NCBI GenBank assembly: GCA_934569045.1
Contig: CAKTJX010000011.1
Coordinates: 1 to 61,877 of the forward strand
Direction: 5' to 3'
Length of the DNA: 61,877 nt
Source: an uncultured Oscillospiraceae bacterium
GTDB taxonomy: Bacteria > Bacillota > Clostridia > Oscillospirales > Oscillospiraceae
Made by a program: the position numbers and the translations under genes. Positions within the stretch are counted from its first letter, which is position 1; the number at the start of each line of letters is the position of its first letter. The notes beneath the pieces were generated by a model. The model worked only from the letters and a program-made list of their open reading frames with translations. It did not search any database and had not been told where the DNA came from. This document shows positions 39,362-47,695 of the stretch, in pieces.

Positions 39362-40714
39362 TCAGAGCGAAACGCTCCTCTTTCTATATTCCAAAACCAG
39401 GCGGCGGAGCTCCGGGCTCAGGGCCGCCAGGGCAATGAGATCGGGAAAGGCCATCAGGCCGTTGACGATTTCCGCCAGCAGCCACAGGGTTTCCGTTCGC
39501 AGGACGGCCCCCAGAATCACGCCTGCCATCTGCATCCAGACAAAGCGCTTCCAGAAGCCGGGGCCGAAGAGAAACTGGCCGCACCGGGCCCCGTAAAGGC
39601 CCCAGCCCAGCACCGTGGCAAAGGCGAACACCGCCAGAAAAACTGTCAGCGCTGCCGCCGCCCAGTCCCCGCAGACGGTGCGGAACACCTGGGCGGAAAG
39701 GCAGGCTCCCTGGTCTATCCCATAGGGGATGGGCAGGCCGCTTGCCAGCACTGCAAAGGCCGTCAGGGAGCAGATCACCAGCGTATCGGCAAAGACCTCT
39801 ATGAGCCCCAGCATGCCCAGCTCCACAGGGTGCGCTGCCTCCGCCGCCGCATAGGCCATGGAGGCAGTGCCCATCCCGGCCTCGTTGGTGAAAATTCCCC
39901 GGGCGCAGCCGGTGCGCAGGCTGACAAACGCGGAACCGATCACGCCGCCGGTCACCGCTCTGGGGTGAAACGCCCCCTCAAAAATGGAGGCCGCCACGGC
40001 AGGGAGCCGCCCCCGGCACCGGACCAGCACCACAGCGCACAGCAGAAGATACCCCACGGAGGCCGCCGGAACCAGCCGCTCCGCCGCGGCCCCGATGCGC
40101 TGGACCCCGCCGAACAGTACCGCCCCCACCGCCAGCGCCATCAGAACGCCGATGGCAAGATTGCCAAGCACCGTCTCCCGTCTGCCCACGGTTTCCAGGA
40201 GCCCATTGAAGGCAGCCACCACCGCGTTGACCTGGGTGGCGTTGCCCACGCCGAAGGCGGCCACAACGCCGAAGGCGCAGTAAACCGCCGCCAGGAAATG
40301 AAGCTTCGGGGGCAGGCCCCGGGTGATCATGTACATGGGCCCCCCGGCGGTCTCCCCATCCATGCGGACGGCATAGCGCTTGGCCAGAGTCACCTCCGCG
40401 AACTTCGTCGCCATGCCCACAAGGCCGCAGAGCCACATCCAGAAAACCGCGCCGGGGCCGCCCAGGCAGATGGCCCCCGTAACGCCCACAATGTTCCCGG
40501 TGCCGACAGTGGCAGCAAGGGCGGTACACAGGGCCTGGAAGGAGGTCACGCCGCCCCCATCCCGCCTTTTCCGCAGGCCGGAGAAGGCTCTTGGGAGCAG
40601 CGTCAACTGGGGGAAGCCAGCCAGGAGCGTCAAATACAGTCCGATACCCACCATCAGCACAACCATCGGCGGGCCCCACAAAGAATCATATGCATGGCGC
40701 AGAAATTGCAGCAT
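39362..40714 (-). CDS. Alanine/glycine:cation symporter (AGCS family)
   Basis: 450 residues and about eleven membrane helices. ALAATVGTGNIVGVTGAICLGGPGA near the N-terminus, the ETAGGPMYMI loop and ARGIFTNEAGMGTASMAYAAAE are the AGCS hallmarks. Imports alanine or glycine with sodium or protons. AGGAGGTATC before the ATG at 40714 sets the start. Followed by an aminotransferase gene, suggesting use of the amino acid in transamination. Confidence 0.93.
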   Translation of the reverse strand: MLQFLRHAYDSLWGPPMVVLMVGIGLYLTLLAGFPQLTLLPRAFSGLRKRRDGGGVTSFQALCTALAATVGTGNIVGVTGAICLGGPGAVFWMWLCGLVGMATKFAEVTLAKRYAVRMDGETAGGPMYMITRGLPPKLHFLAAVYCAFGVVAAFGVGNATQVNAVVAAFNGLLETVGRRETVLGNLAIGVLMALAVGAVLFGGVQRIGAAAERLVPAASVGYLLLCAVVLVRCRGRLPAVAASIFEGAFHPRAVTGGVIGSAFVSLRTGCARGIFTNEAGMGTASMAYAAAEAAHPVELGMLGLIEVFADTLVICSLTAFAVLASGLPIPYGIDQGACLSAQVFRTVCGDWAAAALTVFLAVFAFATVLGWGLYGARCGQFLFGPGFWKRFVWMQMAGVILGAVLRTETLWLLAEIVNGLMAFPDLIALAALSPELRRLVLEYRKRSVSL

Positions 40715-40784
40715 GATACCTCCTAAGAATAGCACGCTTTCTCTCTTTCTGCAAGATAGAACTTTCCTTTTTTCACCTTCGACC

Positions 40785-40823
40785 AAAAAAGCAGCTGCCG
40801 CAGGAAGCACGGCAGCTGCTTTT
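40785..40823 (-). terminator. Terminator of the truA - arsC-like unit
   Basis: Minus strand AAGCAGCTGCCG-N9-CGGCAGCTGC followed by TTTTTT; 13 bases after the ArsC-like stop. Confidence 0.85.
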
Positions 40824-40835
40824 GTAGTGTATTTT

Positions 40836-41177
40836 CTATTCCCAGGTCGCCCAGATTTCTGGGCAGAAGCCAACGGTTGCCTGCTTTCCATTGCGAACAA
40901 CGGGGGTTTTCATCAGGCTGGAATCGTCAAAAACCTTGTCCTCTTTTGAACGCTGGTCAGACATATATTTCATATTGGTGACCTCCTGGGATTTGTTCTC
41001 CCAGTCGATCAGCTTATCAATGCCGCCGACGGCTCGCAGGACACTGTCAAATTCCTTCCCGGACATCCCATAGCGCTTCAGGTCGATGGACTGAAAGGGA
41101 ATCCGGCGTTCCTTAAAATAGCGCTCCGCCTTTTTGGTGTCAAAGCATTTGCTTTTTCCGAAAATCTGTATATTCAA
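40836..41177 (-). CDS. ArsC/Spx-family thioredoxin-fold protein
   Basis: 113 residues. MNIQIFGKSKCFDTKKAERYFKERRIPFQ is the ArsC-like start with the active cysteine C11; LMKTPVVRNGKQATVGF is the cis-Pro strand. No second active cysteine next to C11, so YffB- or Spx-like rather than a thioredoxin. Start chosen as TTG at 41177: GGAGG with a 7-base spacing precedes it, and it overlaps the truA stop as TTGA. An in-frame ATG at 41198 lies within truA and has no site. Function uncertain: arsenate or other oxyanion/thiol chemistry. Confidence 0.85.
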   Translation of the reverse strand: MNIQIFGKSKCFDTKKAERYFKERRIPFQSIDLKRYGMSGKEFDSVLRAVGGIDKLIDWENKSQEVTNMKYMSDQRSKEDKVFDDSSLMKTPVVRNGKQATVGFCPEIWATWE

Positions 41178-41908
41178 TAATTTACCTCCATCAGGCACAG
41201 CCCCTGAGGCGGGGCCATGAAGCCCGCCGCCTCCCGTGGGCCGCCGAACAGCGCCGGGATGCTCTCCGCCGTCCGCTCCCCCCGGCCAACCTCTACCAGC
41301 GTCCCCACCAGAATCCGCACCATATTGTAGAGGAAGCCGTTTCCCGTCACGGTGATCTGGAGCTCCTGCCCTTTTCGCTCTATTTCCAGGCTGTCCAGGC
41401 GGCGCACCGTAGACTTTTTCATCTTCCGGTTGCCGCAGAAGGCGGAGAAATCATGCTCCCCCAGCAGCAGCGCCCCCGCCCGGTTCATGGCTGCTGCGTC
41501 CAGCTTTTCCGGCATGACCCAGAGATAGCGGCGCTGGAAAACGCAGGGCTCCACACTGTTCCAGATGCGGTAGCGGTAGGTCTTCCGGGAAGCGTTCAGT
41601 CGGGCGTGGAACCGGGGGGCCGCCTCTTCACAGGAATATATGCCAATGTCCTCCGGCAGATACCTGCGCAGCGCTTCCAGAATTTTTTCCGGCGGCATGG
41701 GATTCTCGCAGTGGAAATTAGCGATCTGATGGGCCGCGTGAACCCCGGCATCGGTGCGTCCGCTGCCGGAGACCTCGATGGGTTCTTCCAGAATGCGGCT
41801 CAGGGCCGTCTCCAATTTCCCCTGAATGGTGCCCTCCACCCCGGGCAGGCGCTGCCAGCCCCGGTAGCGGGTGCCGTCGTAGCAGATATCCAAGCGCAGA
41901 TTACGCAT
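41174..41908 (-). CDS. truA: tRNA pseudouridine synthase A
   Basis: 244 residues. Catalytic D53 in SGSGRTDAGVHA, N-terminus LRLDICYDGTRYRGWQ and FLYNMVRILVGTLVEVG are diagnostic of TruA, which modifies positions 38-40 of tRNA anticodon arms. Start at 41908 overlaps the stop of a 38-codon gene upstream by eight bases; the ribosome site lies in that small gene (GGAACTGGAGGAC). Its own stop overlaps the ArsC-like start. Confidence 0.96.
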   Translation of the reverse strand: MRNLRLDICYDGTRYRGWQRLPGVEGTIQGKLETALSRILEEPIEVSGSGRTDAGVHAAHQIANFHCENPMPPEKILEALRRYLPEDIGIYSCEEAAPRFHARLNASRKTYRYRIWNSVEPCVFQRRYLWVMPEKLDAAAMNRAGALLLGEHDFSAFCGNRKMKKSTVRRLDSLEIERKGQELQITVTGNGFLYNMVRILVGTLVEVGRGERTAESIPALFGGPREAAGFMAPPQGLCLMEVNY

Positions 41909-42017
41909 AGTCCTCCAGTTCCTCTCTTGCCTCCCGCTCGCTGTCGGCGGAAAACAGAAATCTTCCTCTCGCGTCATAAACCTGAATGTGTCCGTGGACA
42001 TAGCGCATAGAATACAT
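41901..42017 (-). CDS. Small conserved-looking protein upstream of truA
   Basis: 38 codons: MYSMRYVHGHIQVYDARGRF, then LFSADSEREAREELEDYA. A beta-strand-like start and an acidic helix, plausible as a folded mini-protein. ATG at 42017, with an alternative ATG at 42008; GGTGACGATT stands ahead. The stop overlaps the truA start (ATGCGTAA), which argues that it is translated and coupled to truA. I do not recognise a named family. Confidence 0.6.
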   Translation of the reverse strand: MYSMRYVHGHIQVYDARGRFLFSADSEREAREELEDYA

Positions 42018-42111
42018 AATCGTCACCATCCGATTTCCGGGGGGCCGCCCCTGATCTTTTGTGACTACAGTATCCCACATTCTCTGTCCAATAAGTCGGA
42101 CTTTTTAAGAA

Positions 42112-43047
42112 TCAGCCGGACTTTTTTCCAAAAAGCTTCTGCTCAATCCAGCCGACGGTGTATTCGTAGATCTCCTGTTTGTTGATCTCATTGAGAATCT
42201 CATGGCGGCACAGGGGGAATATCCGCTTGGTCACATCCTCCATGCCGGCCTTTTGGAATTCCTCCGCCGCCTGGGTGACACCCTTGCCGTAATTGCCCAC
42301 GGGGTCATCCCCGCCGGCGATAAAGAGCACCGGCAGCTTCTTGTTCATTTTTGCCAGATTCTCCTTCTGCTCAATGAACCGGATGCCCGTCAGCATATCC
42401 CGCAGCAGGCCGGTGGTGGCGGTAAAGCCGCAGCTGGGGTGGGCAATGTAGGCATCCACCTCCCGCGCGTCCCGGGTCAGCCAGTCGAATTCCGTCCGGG
42501 GGTGCTCCACCCGCTTATTGTAGCCGCCGAAAACCAGGGCTTGCAGACGTTCGCTGGGGTTCTTCTCCCCCACCTTGTTGCAGGCCATCTGGCAGATGCC
42601 GATGGCGGCAGGCAGCAGGGCCCGGGGCTGCCAGCCGGTGCCGCAGATCACCGCCGCGGCAATGCCGCTGTCGGGATAGCGCTCCAGAATGGTCCGCGCC
42701 ATGAAGGAGCCCATGGAGTGGCCGAAGAGCACATAGGGAAGCCCGGGGTTCTCCGCCATGGTCTTTTCCAGAAGCTGGTAACTGTCGCTGACGGCCATGA
42801 ACCAGCCGCCCTCGAAATAGCCCTGGGTTCCTTCCTCGCCTACGGTCTGGCCGTGGCCCATGTGATCCTCGGCCACCACCAGATACCCCAGGCTGTTGAG
42901 GTAATTCGCGAAATCATCGTACCGCTCAATATACTCCGCAATGCCGTGGACAATCTGCACCACCGCTTCGGGGCTCCCCTCCGGGGTCCAGCGGCAGCAG
43001 TGCAGAGCGCCAATGCCATTGGAGGGAATGGAAAATTCAGTCCGCAT
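42112..43047 (-). CDS. Alpha/beta hydrolase, monoacylglycerol lipase-like (Hydrolase_4)
   Basis: 311 residues. The nucleophile is in VLFGHSMGSFMAR, the oxyanion segment is VQIVHGIAEYIERYDDF, and AEDHMGHGQT is the Hydrolase_4 (serine aminopeptidase S33) signature; the acid and base are probably in IAGGDDPVGNYG and LCRHEIL. Lysophospholipase or monoacylglycerol lipase activity is most likely. GGAGGGATAAC precedes the ATG, one base after the stop of the HMA-domain gene, so the two are coupled, an odd pairing. Confidence 0.9.
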   Translation of the reverse strand: MRTEFSIPSNGIGALHCCRWTPEGSPEAVVQIVHGIAEYIERYDDFANYLNSLGYLVVAEDHMGHGQTVGEEGTQGYFEGGWFMAVSDSYQLLEKTMAENPGLPYVLFGHSMGSFMARTILERYPDSGIAAAVICGTGWQPRALLPAAIGICQMACNKVGEKNPSERLQALVFGGYNKRVEHPRTEFDWLTRDAREVDAYIAHPSCGFTATTGLLRDMLTGIRFIEQKENLAKMNKKLPVLFIAGGDDPVGNYGKGVTQAAEEFQKAGMEDVTKRIFPLCRHEILNEINKQEIYEYTVGWIEQKLFGKKSG

Positions 43048-43048
43048 G

Positions 43049-43249
43049 TTATCCCTCCACCGTCTTGTATCCTGCATCCGCAATGGCCTTGGAAAGCGCC
43101 TCCGCGGACGCGGTGCCCTGAACCGTCACGGTTTTTGCCTTCAGGTCTGCCTTGGCGCTTTCCGCGCCGGGGACCGCCAGACAGGCCTTCTCCACCCGGG
43201 CAGCGCAGTGCGTACACATCATACCTTCTACATGAATCACCGTTTCCAT
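43049..43249 (-). CDS. Heavy-metal-associated (HMA) domain protein
   Basis: 66 residues: one HMA domain with VEGMMCTHCAARVEKA; the CxxC pair binds Cu(I) or a similar soft metal. More similar in motif (MMCxHC) to the C-terminal HMA domain of CopA in this window (MMCHHC) than to CopZ (MGCSGC). Not linked to csoR operators. Directly upstream of the lipase gene. Chaperone or metal buffer role is inferred from the family. Confidence 0.88.
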   Translation of the reverse strand: METVIHVEGMMCTHCAARVEKACLAVPGAESAKADLKAKTVTVQGTASAEALSKAIADAGYKTVEG

Positions 43250-43324
43250 TGCCGAAACCTCCTGTAATCCTCCGGGAAAACCGGAATCTCATCATTTTCT
43301 GCCGGGATGGAGTGCAAAAAAGGA

Positions 43325-43362
43325 TTGACACCATTCCCGCCGTATGGTACTATTCTACCATA
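43325..43362 (+). promoter_or_regulatory. degV promoter with an overlapping palindrome
   Basis: TTGACA (43325-43330), 17-base spacer, TACTAT (43348-43353). The palindrome TATGGTA-CTATTC-TACCATA (43343-43362) covers the -10 box with perfect 7-bp arms, a typical repressor site. Confidence 0.7.
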
Positions 43363-43434
43363 TGTTTTTTAGAAAACAAGTGGCACTTTTTTGCTGCCTC
43401 CCTATATCGCAGCCGATTTATGAAAGGATCAACC

Positions 43435-44277
43435 ATGAATATCAAAGTGACTTCCGACAGTACCTGTGATCTTCCGGCCGAGCTGCTGGAAAAATACAAG
43501 ATTGACCTGGTGCCTCTGATTATCATGAAGGACGATCAGGAATTTCTGGACAATGTGACCATTACGCCCCCGGATATCTTCCGCCATGTCTCCGGCGGCG
43601 GGAATATATGCACCACCGCCGCCAGAAGCGTGGCCGTGTACCAGGAGCTTTTCGCAAAATACGCGGAGGACTATGATGGCATTGTGCACATCTCCCTAGG
43701 CTCCGGCTTCTCCTCCAGCTGCCAGAACGCCCTGGTGGCCGCCCAGAAGTTCCCCAATGTCCGCGTCATCGACTCCGAAAACCTATGCTGCGGCCAGGGC
43801 CTGGTGGTTCTGAAGGCCTGCCAGCTGGCGGAGCAGGGTCTGGAGCTGGAGGAAATCGTCCGGCAGCTCCAGGACTATATCCCCAAGGTGGAGATCAGCT
43901 TCATGCTGGACCGGCTGGACTATCTGGCCAAGGGCGGCCGCTGCTCCACCGTTACCGCCCTGGGAGCAAACCTGCTGAATCTGAAGCCCTGCATTGAGCT
44001 GCAAAGCGGCAAGATGGGCGTAGGCAAGAAATATCGGGGCCACTACGACAAGTGCCTGGCAAGCTACATCAAAGAGCGGCTGGGGGACCGGGAGGACATT
44101 GACAAAAGTGTTCTGATTCTGGCCTACACCCAGATTGACCCGGCATATCTGGCTGCCGCCAAGGAGATGTTGGCCCAGTACGCCGATTTTGACGCAATAT
44201 ACGAAACCGTCGCCGGGTGCACCATCTCCTGCCACTGCGGGCCCAACACCCTGAGCCTGATTTTTGCGAGAAAATAA
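43435..44277 (+). CDS. DegV-family fatty-acid-binding protein
   Basis: 280 residues. MNIKVTSDSTCDLPAELLEKY, the HISLGSGFSSSCQNA loop (usually S-x-x-LSGTY-type, here GSGFSS) and FMLDRLDYLAKGGR are DegV hallmarks. DegV/FakB proteins hold a fatty acid for phosphorylation by FakA; no fakA is near. AAAGGATCAACC precedes the ATG at 43435. Single gene with its own palindrome-controlled promoter and a terminator before the next gene. Confidence 0.93.
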   Translation: MNIKVTSDSTCDLPAELLEKYKIDLVPLIIMKDDQEFLDNVTITPPDIFRHVSGGGNICTTAARSVAVYQELFAKYAEDYDGIVHISLGSGFSSSCQNALVAAQKFPNVRVIDSENLCCGQGLVVLKACQLAEQGLELEEIVRQLQDYIPKVEISFMLDRLDYLAKGGRCSTVTALGANLLNLKPCIELQSGKMGVGKKYRGHYDKCLASYIKERLGDREDIDKSVLILAYTQIDPAYLAAAKEMLAQYADFDAIYETVAGCTISCHCGPNTLSLIFARK

Positions 44278-44282
44278 CGAAT

Positions 44283-44315
44283 ACGGCCACCGGACGCTGC
44301 TTCGGTGGCCGTTTT
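44283..44315 (+). terminator. Terminator between degV and the ThrE-like gene
   Basis: ACGGCCACCG-N10-CGGTGGCCGT followed by TTTTG. It ends only 13 bases before the next start codon, so read-through or coupling is possible. Confidence 0.7.
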
Positions 44316-44327
44316 GCGAGGGAAGCT

Positions 44328-45581
44328 ATGAACGAACATCTTCTTCTTGACCTGGCCACAGACCTTGCCTATGAGGTGGCCCTCAGCGGCGCGGAAACCT
44401 ACCGCGTGGAGGAAACCGTACGCCATGTGCTCAGCGCCTACGGCCTGACCCCGGAGGTTGCGGCGCTGCCCAACTATCTGATCGTCAGCGTCCTGTCCGA
44501 AAACGGGGAGCCCATCACCCGGATGCGGCGCATCGGCCCCCACGGGAACAATTTTGACGCGGTGGAACGGCTCAATGCCCTGAGCCGCCGCATCTGCGCG
44601 GAGCGCCCGGCCCCGGAAAAGGCCCTGGCACTGCTGGAGGAAACCAGGCGTTCCGTCCAGTACTACAGCTTCCCCATGATCCTGCTGGGGCACTTTCTGG
44701 GGGCCGCCGGGTTTGGGATGCTGTTCGGGTGCAGTTTGCGGGATGCTTTTTTCTCGGGACTCTGCGGCATTCTGATTGCCTTTGTCTCCCGGTTCGCCGC
44801 CAGCGTGATGGGCAATCCCCTGTTCACCACCCTGTCCGCCTCCTTTCTCATGTCCTGGCTGGCCTACGGGCTGAATATCGCGGGCCTCATCCAGAATTCG
44901 GACACCGTGATCATCGGCAGCATGATGATCCTGGTGCCGGGGCTGATTTTCACCAACGCCCTGCGGGACATGATCTATGGCGACATCAATTCCGGCATCA
45001 ACAAATGCGTGCAGGTGCTTTTGATCGCGGGAGCCATGGCCCTGGGGTCCGCCGCCGCCCGCAATCTGACCATCCGGCTCTGGGGAACGCCCCAGATTAC
45101 CGAAGCGGTGCGCTACGGGATTCCCATGCTGTGTCTGGCCGCCCTGCTGGGCTGCGTTGGCTTTTCCATCCTCTTCAACATCCACGGCCCCGGCATGCTG
45201 CTGTGCGCTCTGGGGGGAATCGCGGCTTATGCCGTCTACGAGGGAATGGTACGGCTGGGCTTTCCGTCGGAGACGGGCATCTTTGTGGGCACCACCTTCT
45301 CCGCTCTCTACGCGGAAATTATGGCGAGAGTCCGCAAGTATCCCACCATCTGCTATCTGGTGGTCTCCATTATCCCCCTGATCCCGGGGGCCAGTCTGTA
45401 TCACACTATGCGTCTGGCCGCCGACGGGGCCATGGATCGGTTCGCCGCCCAGGGTTTTTTTACGGCGGAGGAGACGGGAATCATGGCCGCCAGCATCATT
45501 CTGGTGTCCAGCCTGGTCAAGATTTACATGGGCTGGAAGCAGCTGCGCAAGGGGCCCCGGCCGGCATCCAAAATTCGATAA
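44328..45581 (+). CDS. Threonine/serine exporter-family protein (ThrE, fused form)
   Basis: 417 residues. N-terminal half carries the cytosolic DUF1212 part (LATDLAYEVALSGAETYRVEETV, RIGPHGNNFDAVERLN) and then about ten membrane helices, ending with the DUF3815-like module (FVGTTFSALYAEIMARVRKYPT, SIIPLIPGASLYHTM). Many Firmicutes encode the two modules separately; here they are one chain, as in corynebacterial ThrE. Exports threonine or serine, or related compounds. GAGGGAAGCT precedes the ATG. Confidence 0.9.
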   Translation: MNEHLLLDLATDLAYEVALSGAETYRVEETVRHVLSAYGLTPEVAALPNYLIVSVLSENGEPITRMRRIGPHGNNFDAVERLNALSRRICAERPAPEKALALLEETRRSVQYYSFPMILLGHFLGAAGFGMLFGCSLRDAFFSGLCGILIAFVSRFAASVMGNPLFTTLSASFLMSWLAYGLNIAGLIQNSDTVIIGSMMILVPGLIFTNALRDMIYGDINSGINKCVQVLLIAGAMALGSAAARNLTIRLWGTPQITEAVRYGIPMLCLAALLGCVGFSILFNIHGPGMLLCALGGIAAYAVYEGMVRLGFPSETGIFVGTTFSALYAEIMARVRKYPTICYLVVSIIPLIPGASLYHTMRLAADGAMDRFAAQGFFTAEETGIMAASIILVSSLVKIYMGWKQLRKGPRPASKIR

Positions 45582-45583
45582 AC

Positions 45584-45633
45584 AGCAGAAGAACGCACAG
45601 CCGCCAATCCCGGCCGTGCGTTCTACTGTTTTT
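45584..45633. terminator. Terminator between the convergent ThrE-like and sirtuin genes
   Basis: Stem AGAACGCAC / GTGCGTTCT extended by CAG/CTG, followed by GTTTTT on the plus strand. Confidence 0.8.
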
Positions 45634-46345
45634 ATAGGGCCCCCAGAACCTTACCCAGGCTGTCGTGGATGACCAGGTCCGCCCGGTCATCATAGGGTGT
45701 GGCATCCCGGTTGATCAGCACCAGGCGGTTCCCCCGGTAATAGCGCAGGAAACCCGCGGCGGGATACACCGTCAGGCTGGTGCCCGCCACCAGCAGCAGG
45801 TCTGCCTGGGCAATGGCCTCCACCGCCCCCTCCACGCATTTTTCGTCCAACCCCTCCTCATAGAGCACCACATCCGGCTTCACGATTCCGCCGCAGGTGC
45901 AGCGGGGGATGCCGTCACATTGCTTGACAAACTGGGCCGGGTAGAACTTGCCGCATCTGACGCAGTAATTCCGCAGAACGGACCCATGGAGCTCATACAC
46001 CCGCTTGGAGCCCGCCTTCTGATGCAGACCGTCAATATTCTGGGTCACCACCGCGCTGAGCTTCCCCTCCCGCTCCCATTTTGCCAGCGTAAAATGGGTA
46101 ATATTGGGCTCCACGTCCAGGGGCATCATCTTCTCCCGGTAAAACCGGAAAAAATAGTCCGGGTTGCGCAGATAGAAGCTGTGGCTGATAATGGTCTCCG
46201 GGGGATAGTCAAACTTCTGACTGTAAAGCCCGTCCACACTCCGGAAATCCGGAACGCCGCTCTCAGTGCTCACACCCGCGCCCGTGAAGGCAACGATATT
46301 GTGGCTTTCCTCTATCCATTTTCTAAGGGTTTCGATCTGGTCCAT
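45632..46345 (-). CDS. NAD-dependent protein deacylase (sirtuin, SIR2 family)
   Basis: 237 residues. FTGAGVSTESGVPDFRS and VTQNIDGLHQKAG bind NAD; the catalytic histidine is in YELHGSV; four zinc cysteines occur as CVRC and CTC with a preceding/following partner (PRCTCGG). Removes acetyl or other acyl groups from lysines. GAGGTGTTCCT stands before the ATG. Apparently a single gene. Confidence 0.95.
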   Translation of the reverse strand: MDQIETLRKWIEESHNIVAFTGAGVSTESGVPDFRSVDGLYSQKFDYPPETIISHSFYLRNPDYFFRFYREKMMPLDVEPNITHFTLAKWEREGKLSAVVTQNIDGLHQKAGSKRVYELHGSVLRNYCVRCGKFYPAQFVKQCDGIPRCTCGGIVKPDVVLYEEGLDEKCVEGAVEAIAQADLLLVAGTSLTVYPAAGFLRYYRGNRLVLINRDATPYDDRADLVIHDSLGKVLGAL

Positions 46346-46404
46346 AGGAACACCTCCATATCAGGATGGTAGCGCGGTTTTGAGATTCTGTCAATACACT
46401 GTTT

Positions 46405-46446
46405 CAAAAAACAGGCCCTGACGCATTGGCCGCGTCAGGGTTGATT
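46405..46446 (-). terminator. Terminator behind trmD
   Basis: Minus strand CCCTGACGC-N7-GCGTCAGGG then CCTGTTTTTT, directly after the trmD stop. Confidence 0.85.
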
Positions 46447-47196
46447 TTATTGGTTCTCCTGATCCTCCTGCTCCATTTCCCGCAGGAGTTTCTGGTCCTT
46501 TTTCGAGGAGAGGTCCAGCTTTTCGTACATGTCCGGGCGGCGGGCGCGGGTGCGGCGGAGGGACTGCTTGCGGCGCCACTGGTTCACCTTTTCGTGGTTG
46601 CCGGAGAGCAGGATTTCCGGCACGGCACGGCCATGCCAGACGGCGGGGCGGCTGTACTGGGGGTATTCCAGGAGCCCGGAAAAATGGCTCTCGTCCTCAA
46701 AGCACTCCGGGTCCGCCAGGACGCCGGGGACCATGCGGCACACCGCATCCGTCACCGCCATGGCGGCGATTTCTCCCCCGGTGAGGACAAAATCCCCCAG
46801 GGAGAGCTCCTCGTCCACGCATTCATCGATAAAGCGCTGGTCGATGCCCTCGTAGTGGCCGCAGACCAGGATCAGGTTGTCCAGCTTGCTCAGGCGGATG
46901 GCATCGGCCTGGGTGAAGGTATGGCCGCAGGGGGACATATAGACCGTATGCACCGGGCCTCCGGCCTCGTCACACACCGCCTCCCAGCAGCGATAGATGG
47001 GGTCCGCCTGCATGATGGCCCCCCGGCCGCCGCCGTAGGGGTAGTCGTCCACCTGGTTCTGCTTGTTGGAGGTGTAGTCCCGAATCTGGTGGGTCTCAAT
47101 GCGGATGAAGCCCCGCTCCTGGGCCCGGCCCAGGATGCTCTCGGAAAGCACGTCCCCCAGGGTATCCGGGAAAAGGGTGAGAATGTCAATCCGCAT
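46447..47196 (-). CDS. trmD: tRNA (guanine-N1)-methyltransferase
   Basis: 249 residues. MRIDILTLFPDTLGDVLSESI, the DDYPYGGGRGAIMQADPI region and the knot segment SLGDFVLTGGEIAAMAVTDA are TrmD signatures; it makes m1G37 in tRNA using SAM. Overlaps the end of rimM by 11 bases. Last gene of the cdd-rimM-trmD group. Confidence 0.97.
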   Translation of the reverse strand: MRIDILTLFPDTLGDVLSESILGRAQERGFIRIETHQIRDYTSNKQNQVDDYPYGGGRGAIMQADPIYRCWEAVCDEAGGPVHTVYMSPCGHTFTQADAIRLSKLDNLILVCGHYEGIDQRFIDECVDEELSLGDFVLTGGEIAAMAVTDAVCRMVPGVLADPECFEDESHFSGLLEYPQYSRPAVWHGRAVPEILLSGNHEKVNQWRRKQSLRRTRARRPDMYEKLDLSSKKDQKLLREMEQEDQENQ

Positions 47197-47677
47197 CGGT
47201 TTCCATGCCCTCCAACAGCTTTACCTCCATCCGGTTCCCTTCCAGGTCTGTGGAAAGAACGAACTCCTTCACGGCAGGAAGCATATATTCCCGTGCCCCC
47301 TTCACCACATACACCTGGTTTCCGGGGTAATCCAGCACCTGGGTCAGCTCGCCCACCTTCTCCCCCTGGGAGAAGACCTCCATTCCGATCAGCTCCCCGG
47401 CGAAAATCACGTCATAGGGCACGTCCTCCCGGTAGATCTCCACAGTCTTTCCCCGGAGGGCCTGGGCGGCCTCCATGGTATCCACGCCTTTCAGTTTTAC
47501 CAGGTTGCAGGTATTCTGAACCCGGCAGGCATCGATTTCGTAGTCTCTGCCGCCGATACGGCACCGGGTAAAGTCAAGCAGGTCCTCCGGGCAGTCCAGC
47601 CAGGGGAGCAGCTTCACCTCGCCCCGGACACCGTGGGTATTCACAATTTCTCCGGCTTCAATAAACGGAAGTCTCAT
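47186..47677 (-). CDS. rimM: Ribosome maturation factor RimM
   Basis: 163 residues, with EAGEIVNTHGVRGEVKLLPW at the start and a C-terminal PRC-barrel (IGMEVFSQGEKVGELTQVLD). Assists maturation of the 30S head with S19. GGAGAACCCCT before the ATG. In the usual rpsP-khpA-rimM-trmD order, but separated from khpA by a cytidine deaminase gene. Confidence 0.95.
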   Translation of the reverse strand: MRLPFIEAGEIVNTHGVRGEVKLLPWLDCPEDLLDFTRCRIGGRDYEIDACRVQNTCNLVKLKGVDTMEAAQALRGKTVEIYREDVPYDVIFAGELIGMEVFSQGEKVGELTQVLDYPGNQVYVVKGAREYMLPAVKEFVLSTDLEGNRMEVKLLEGMETDAD

Positions 47678-47695
47678 AGGGGTTCTCCTTTATCT

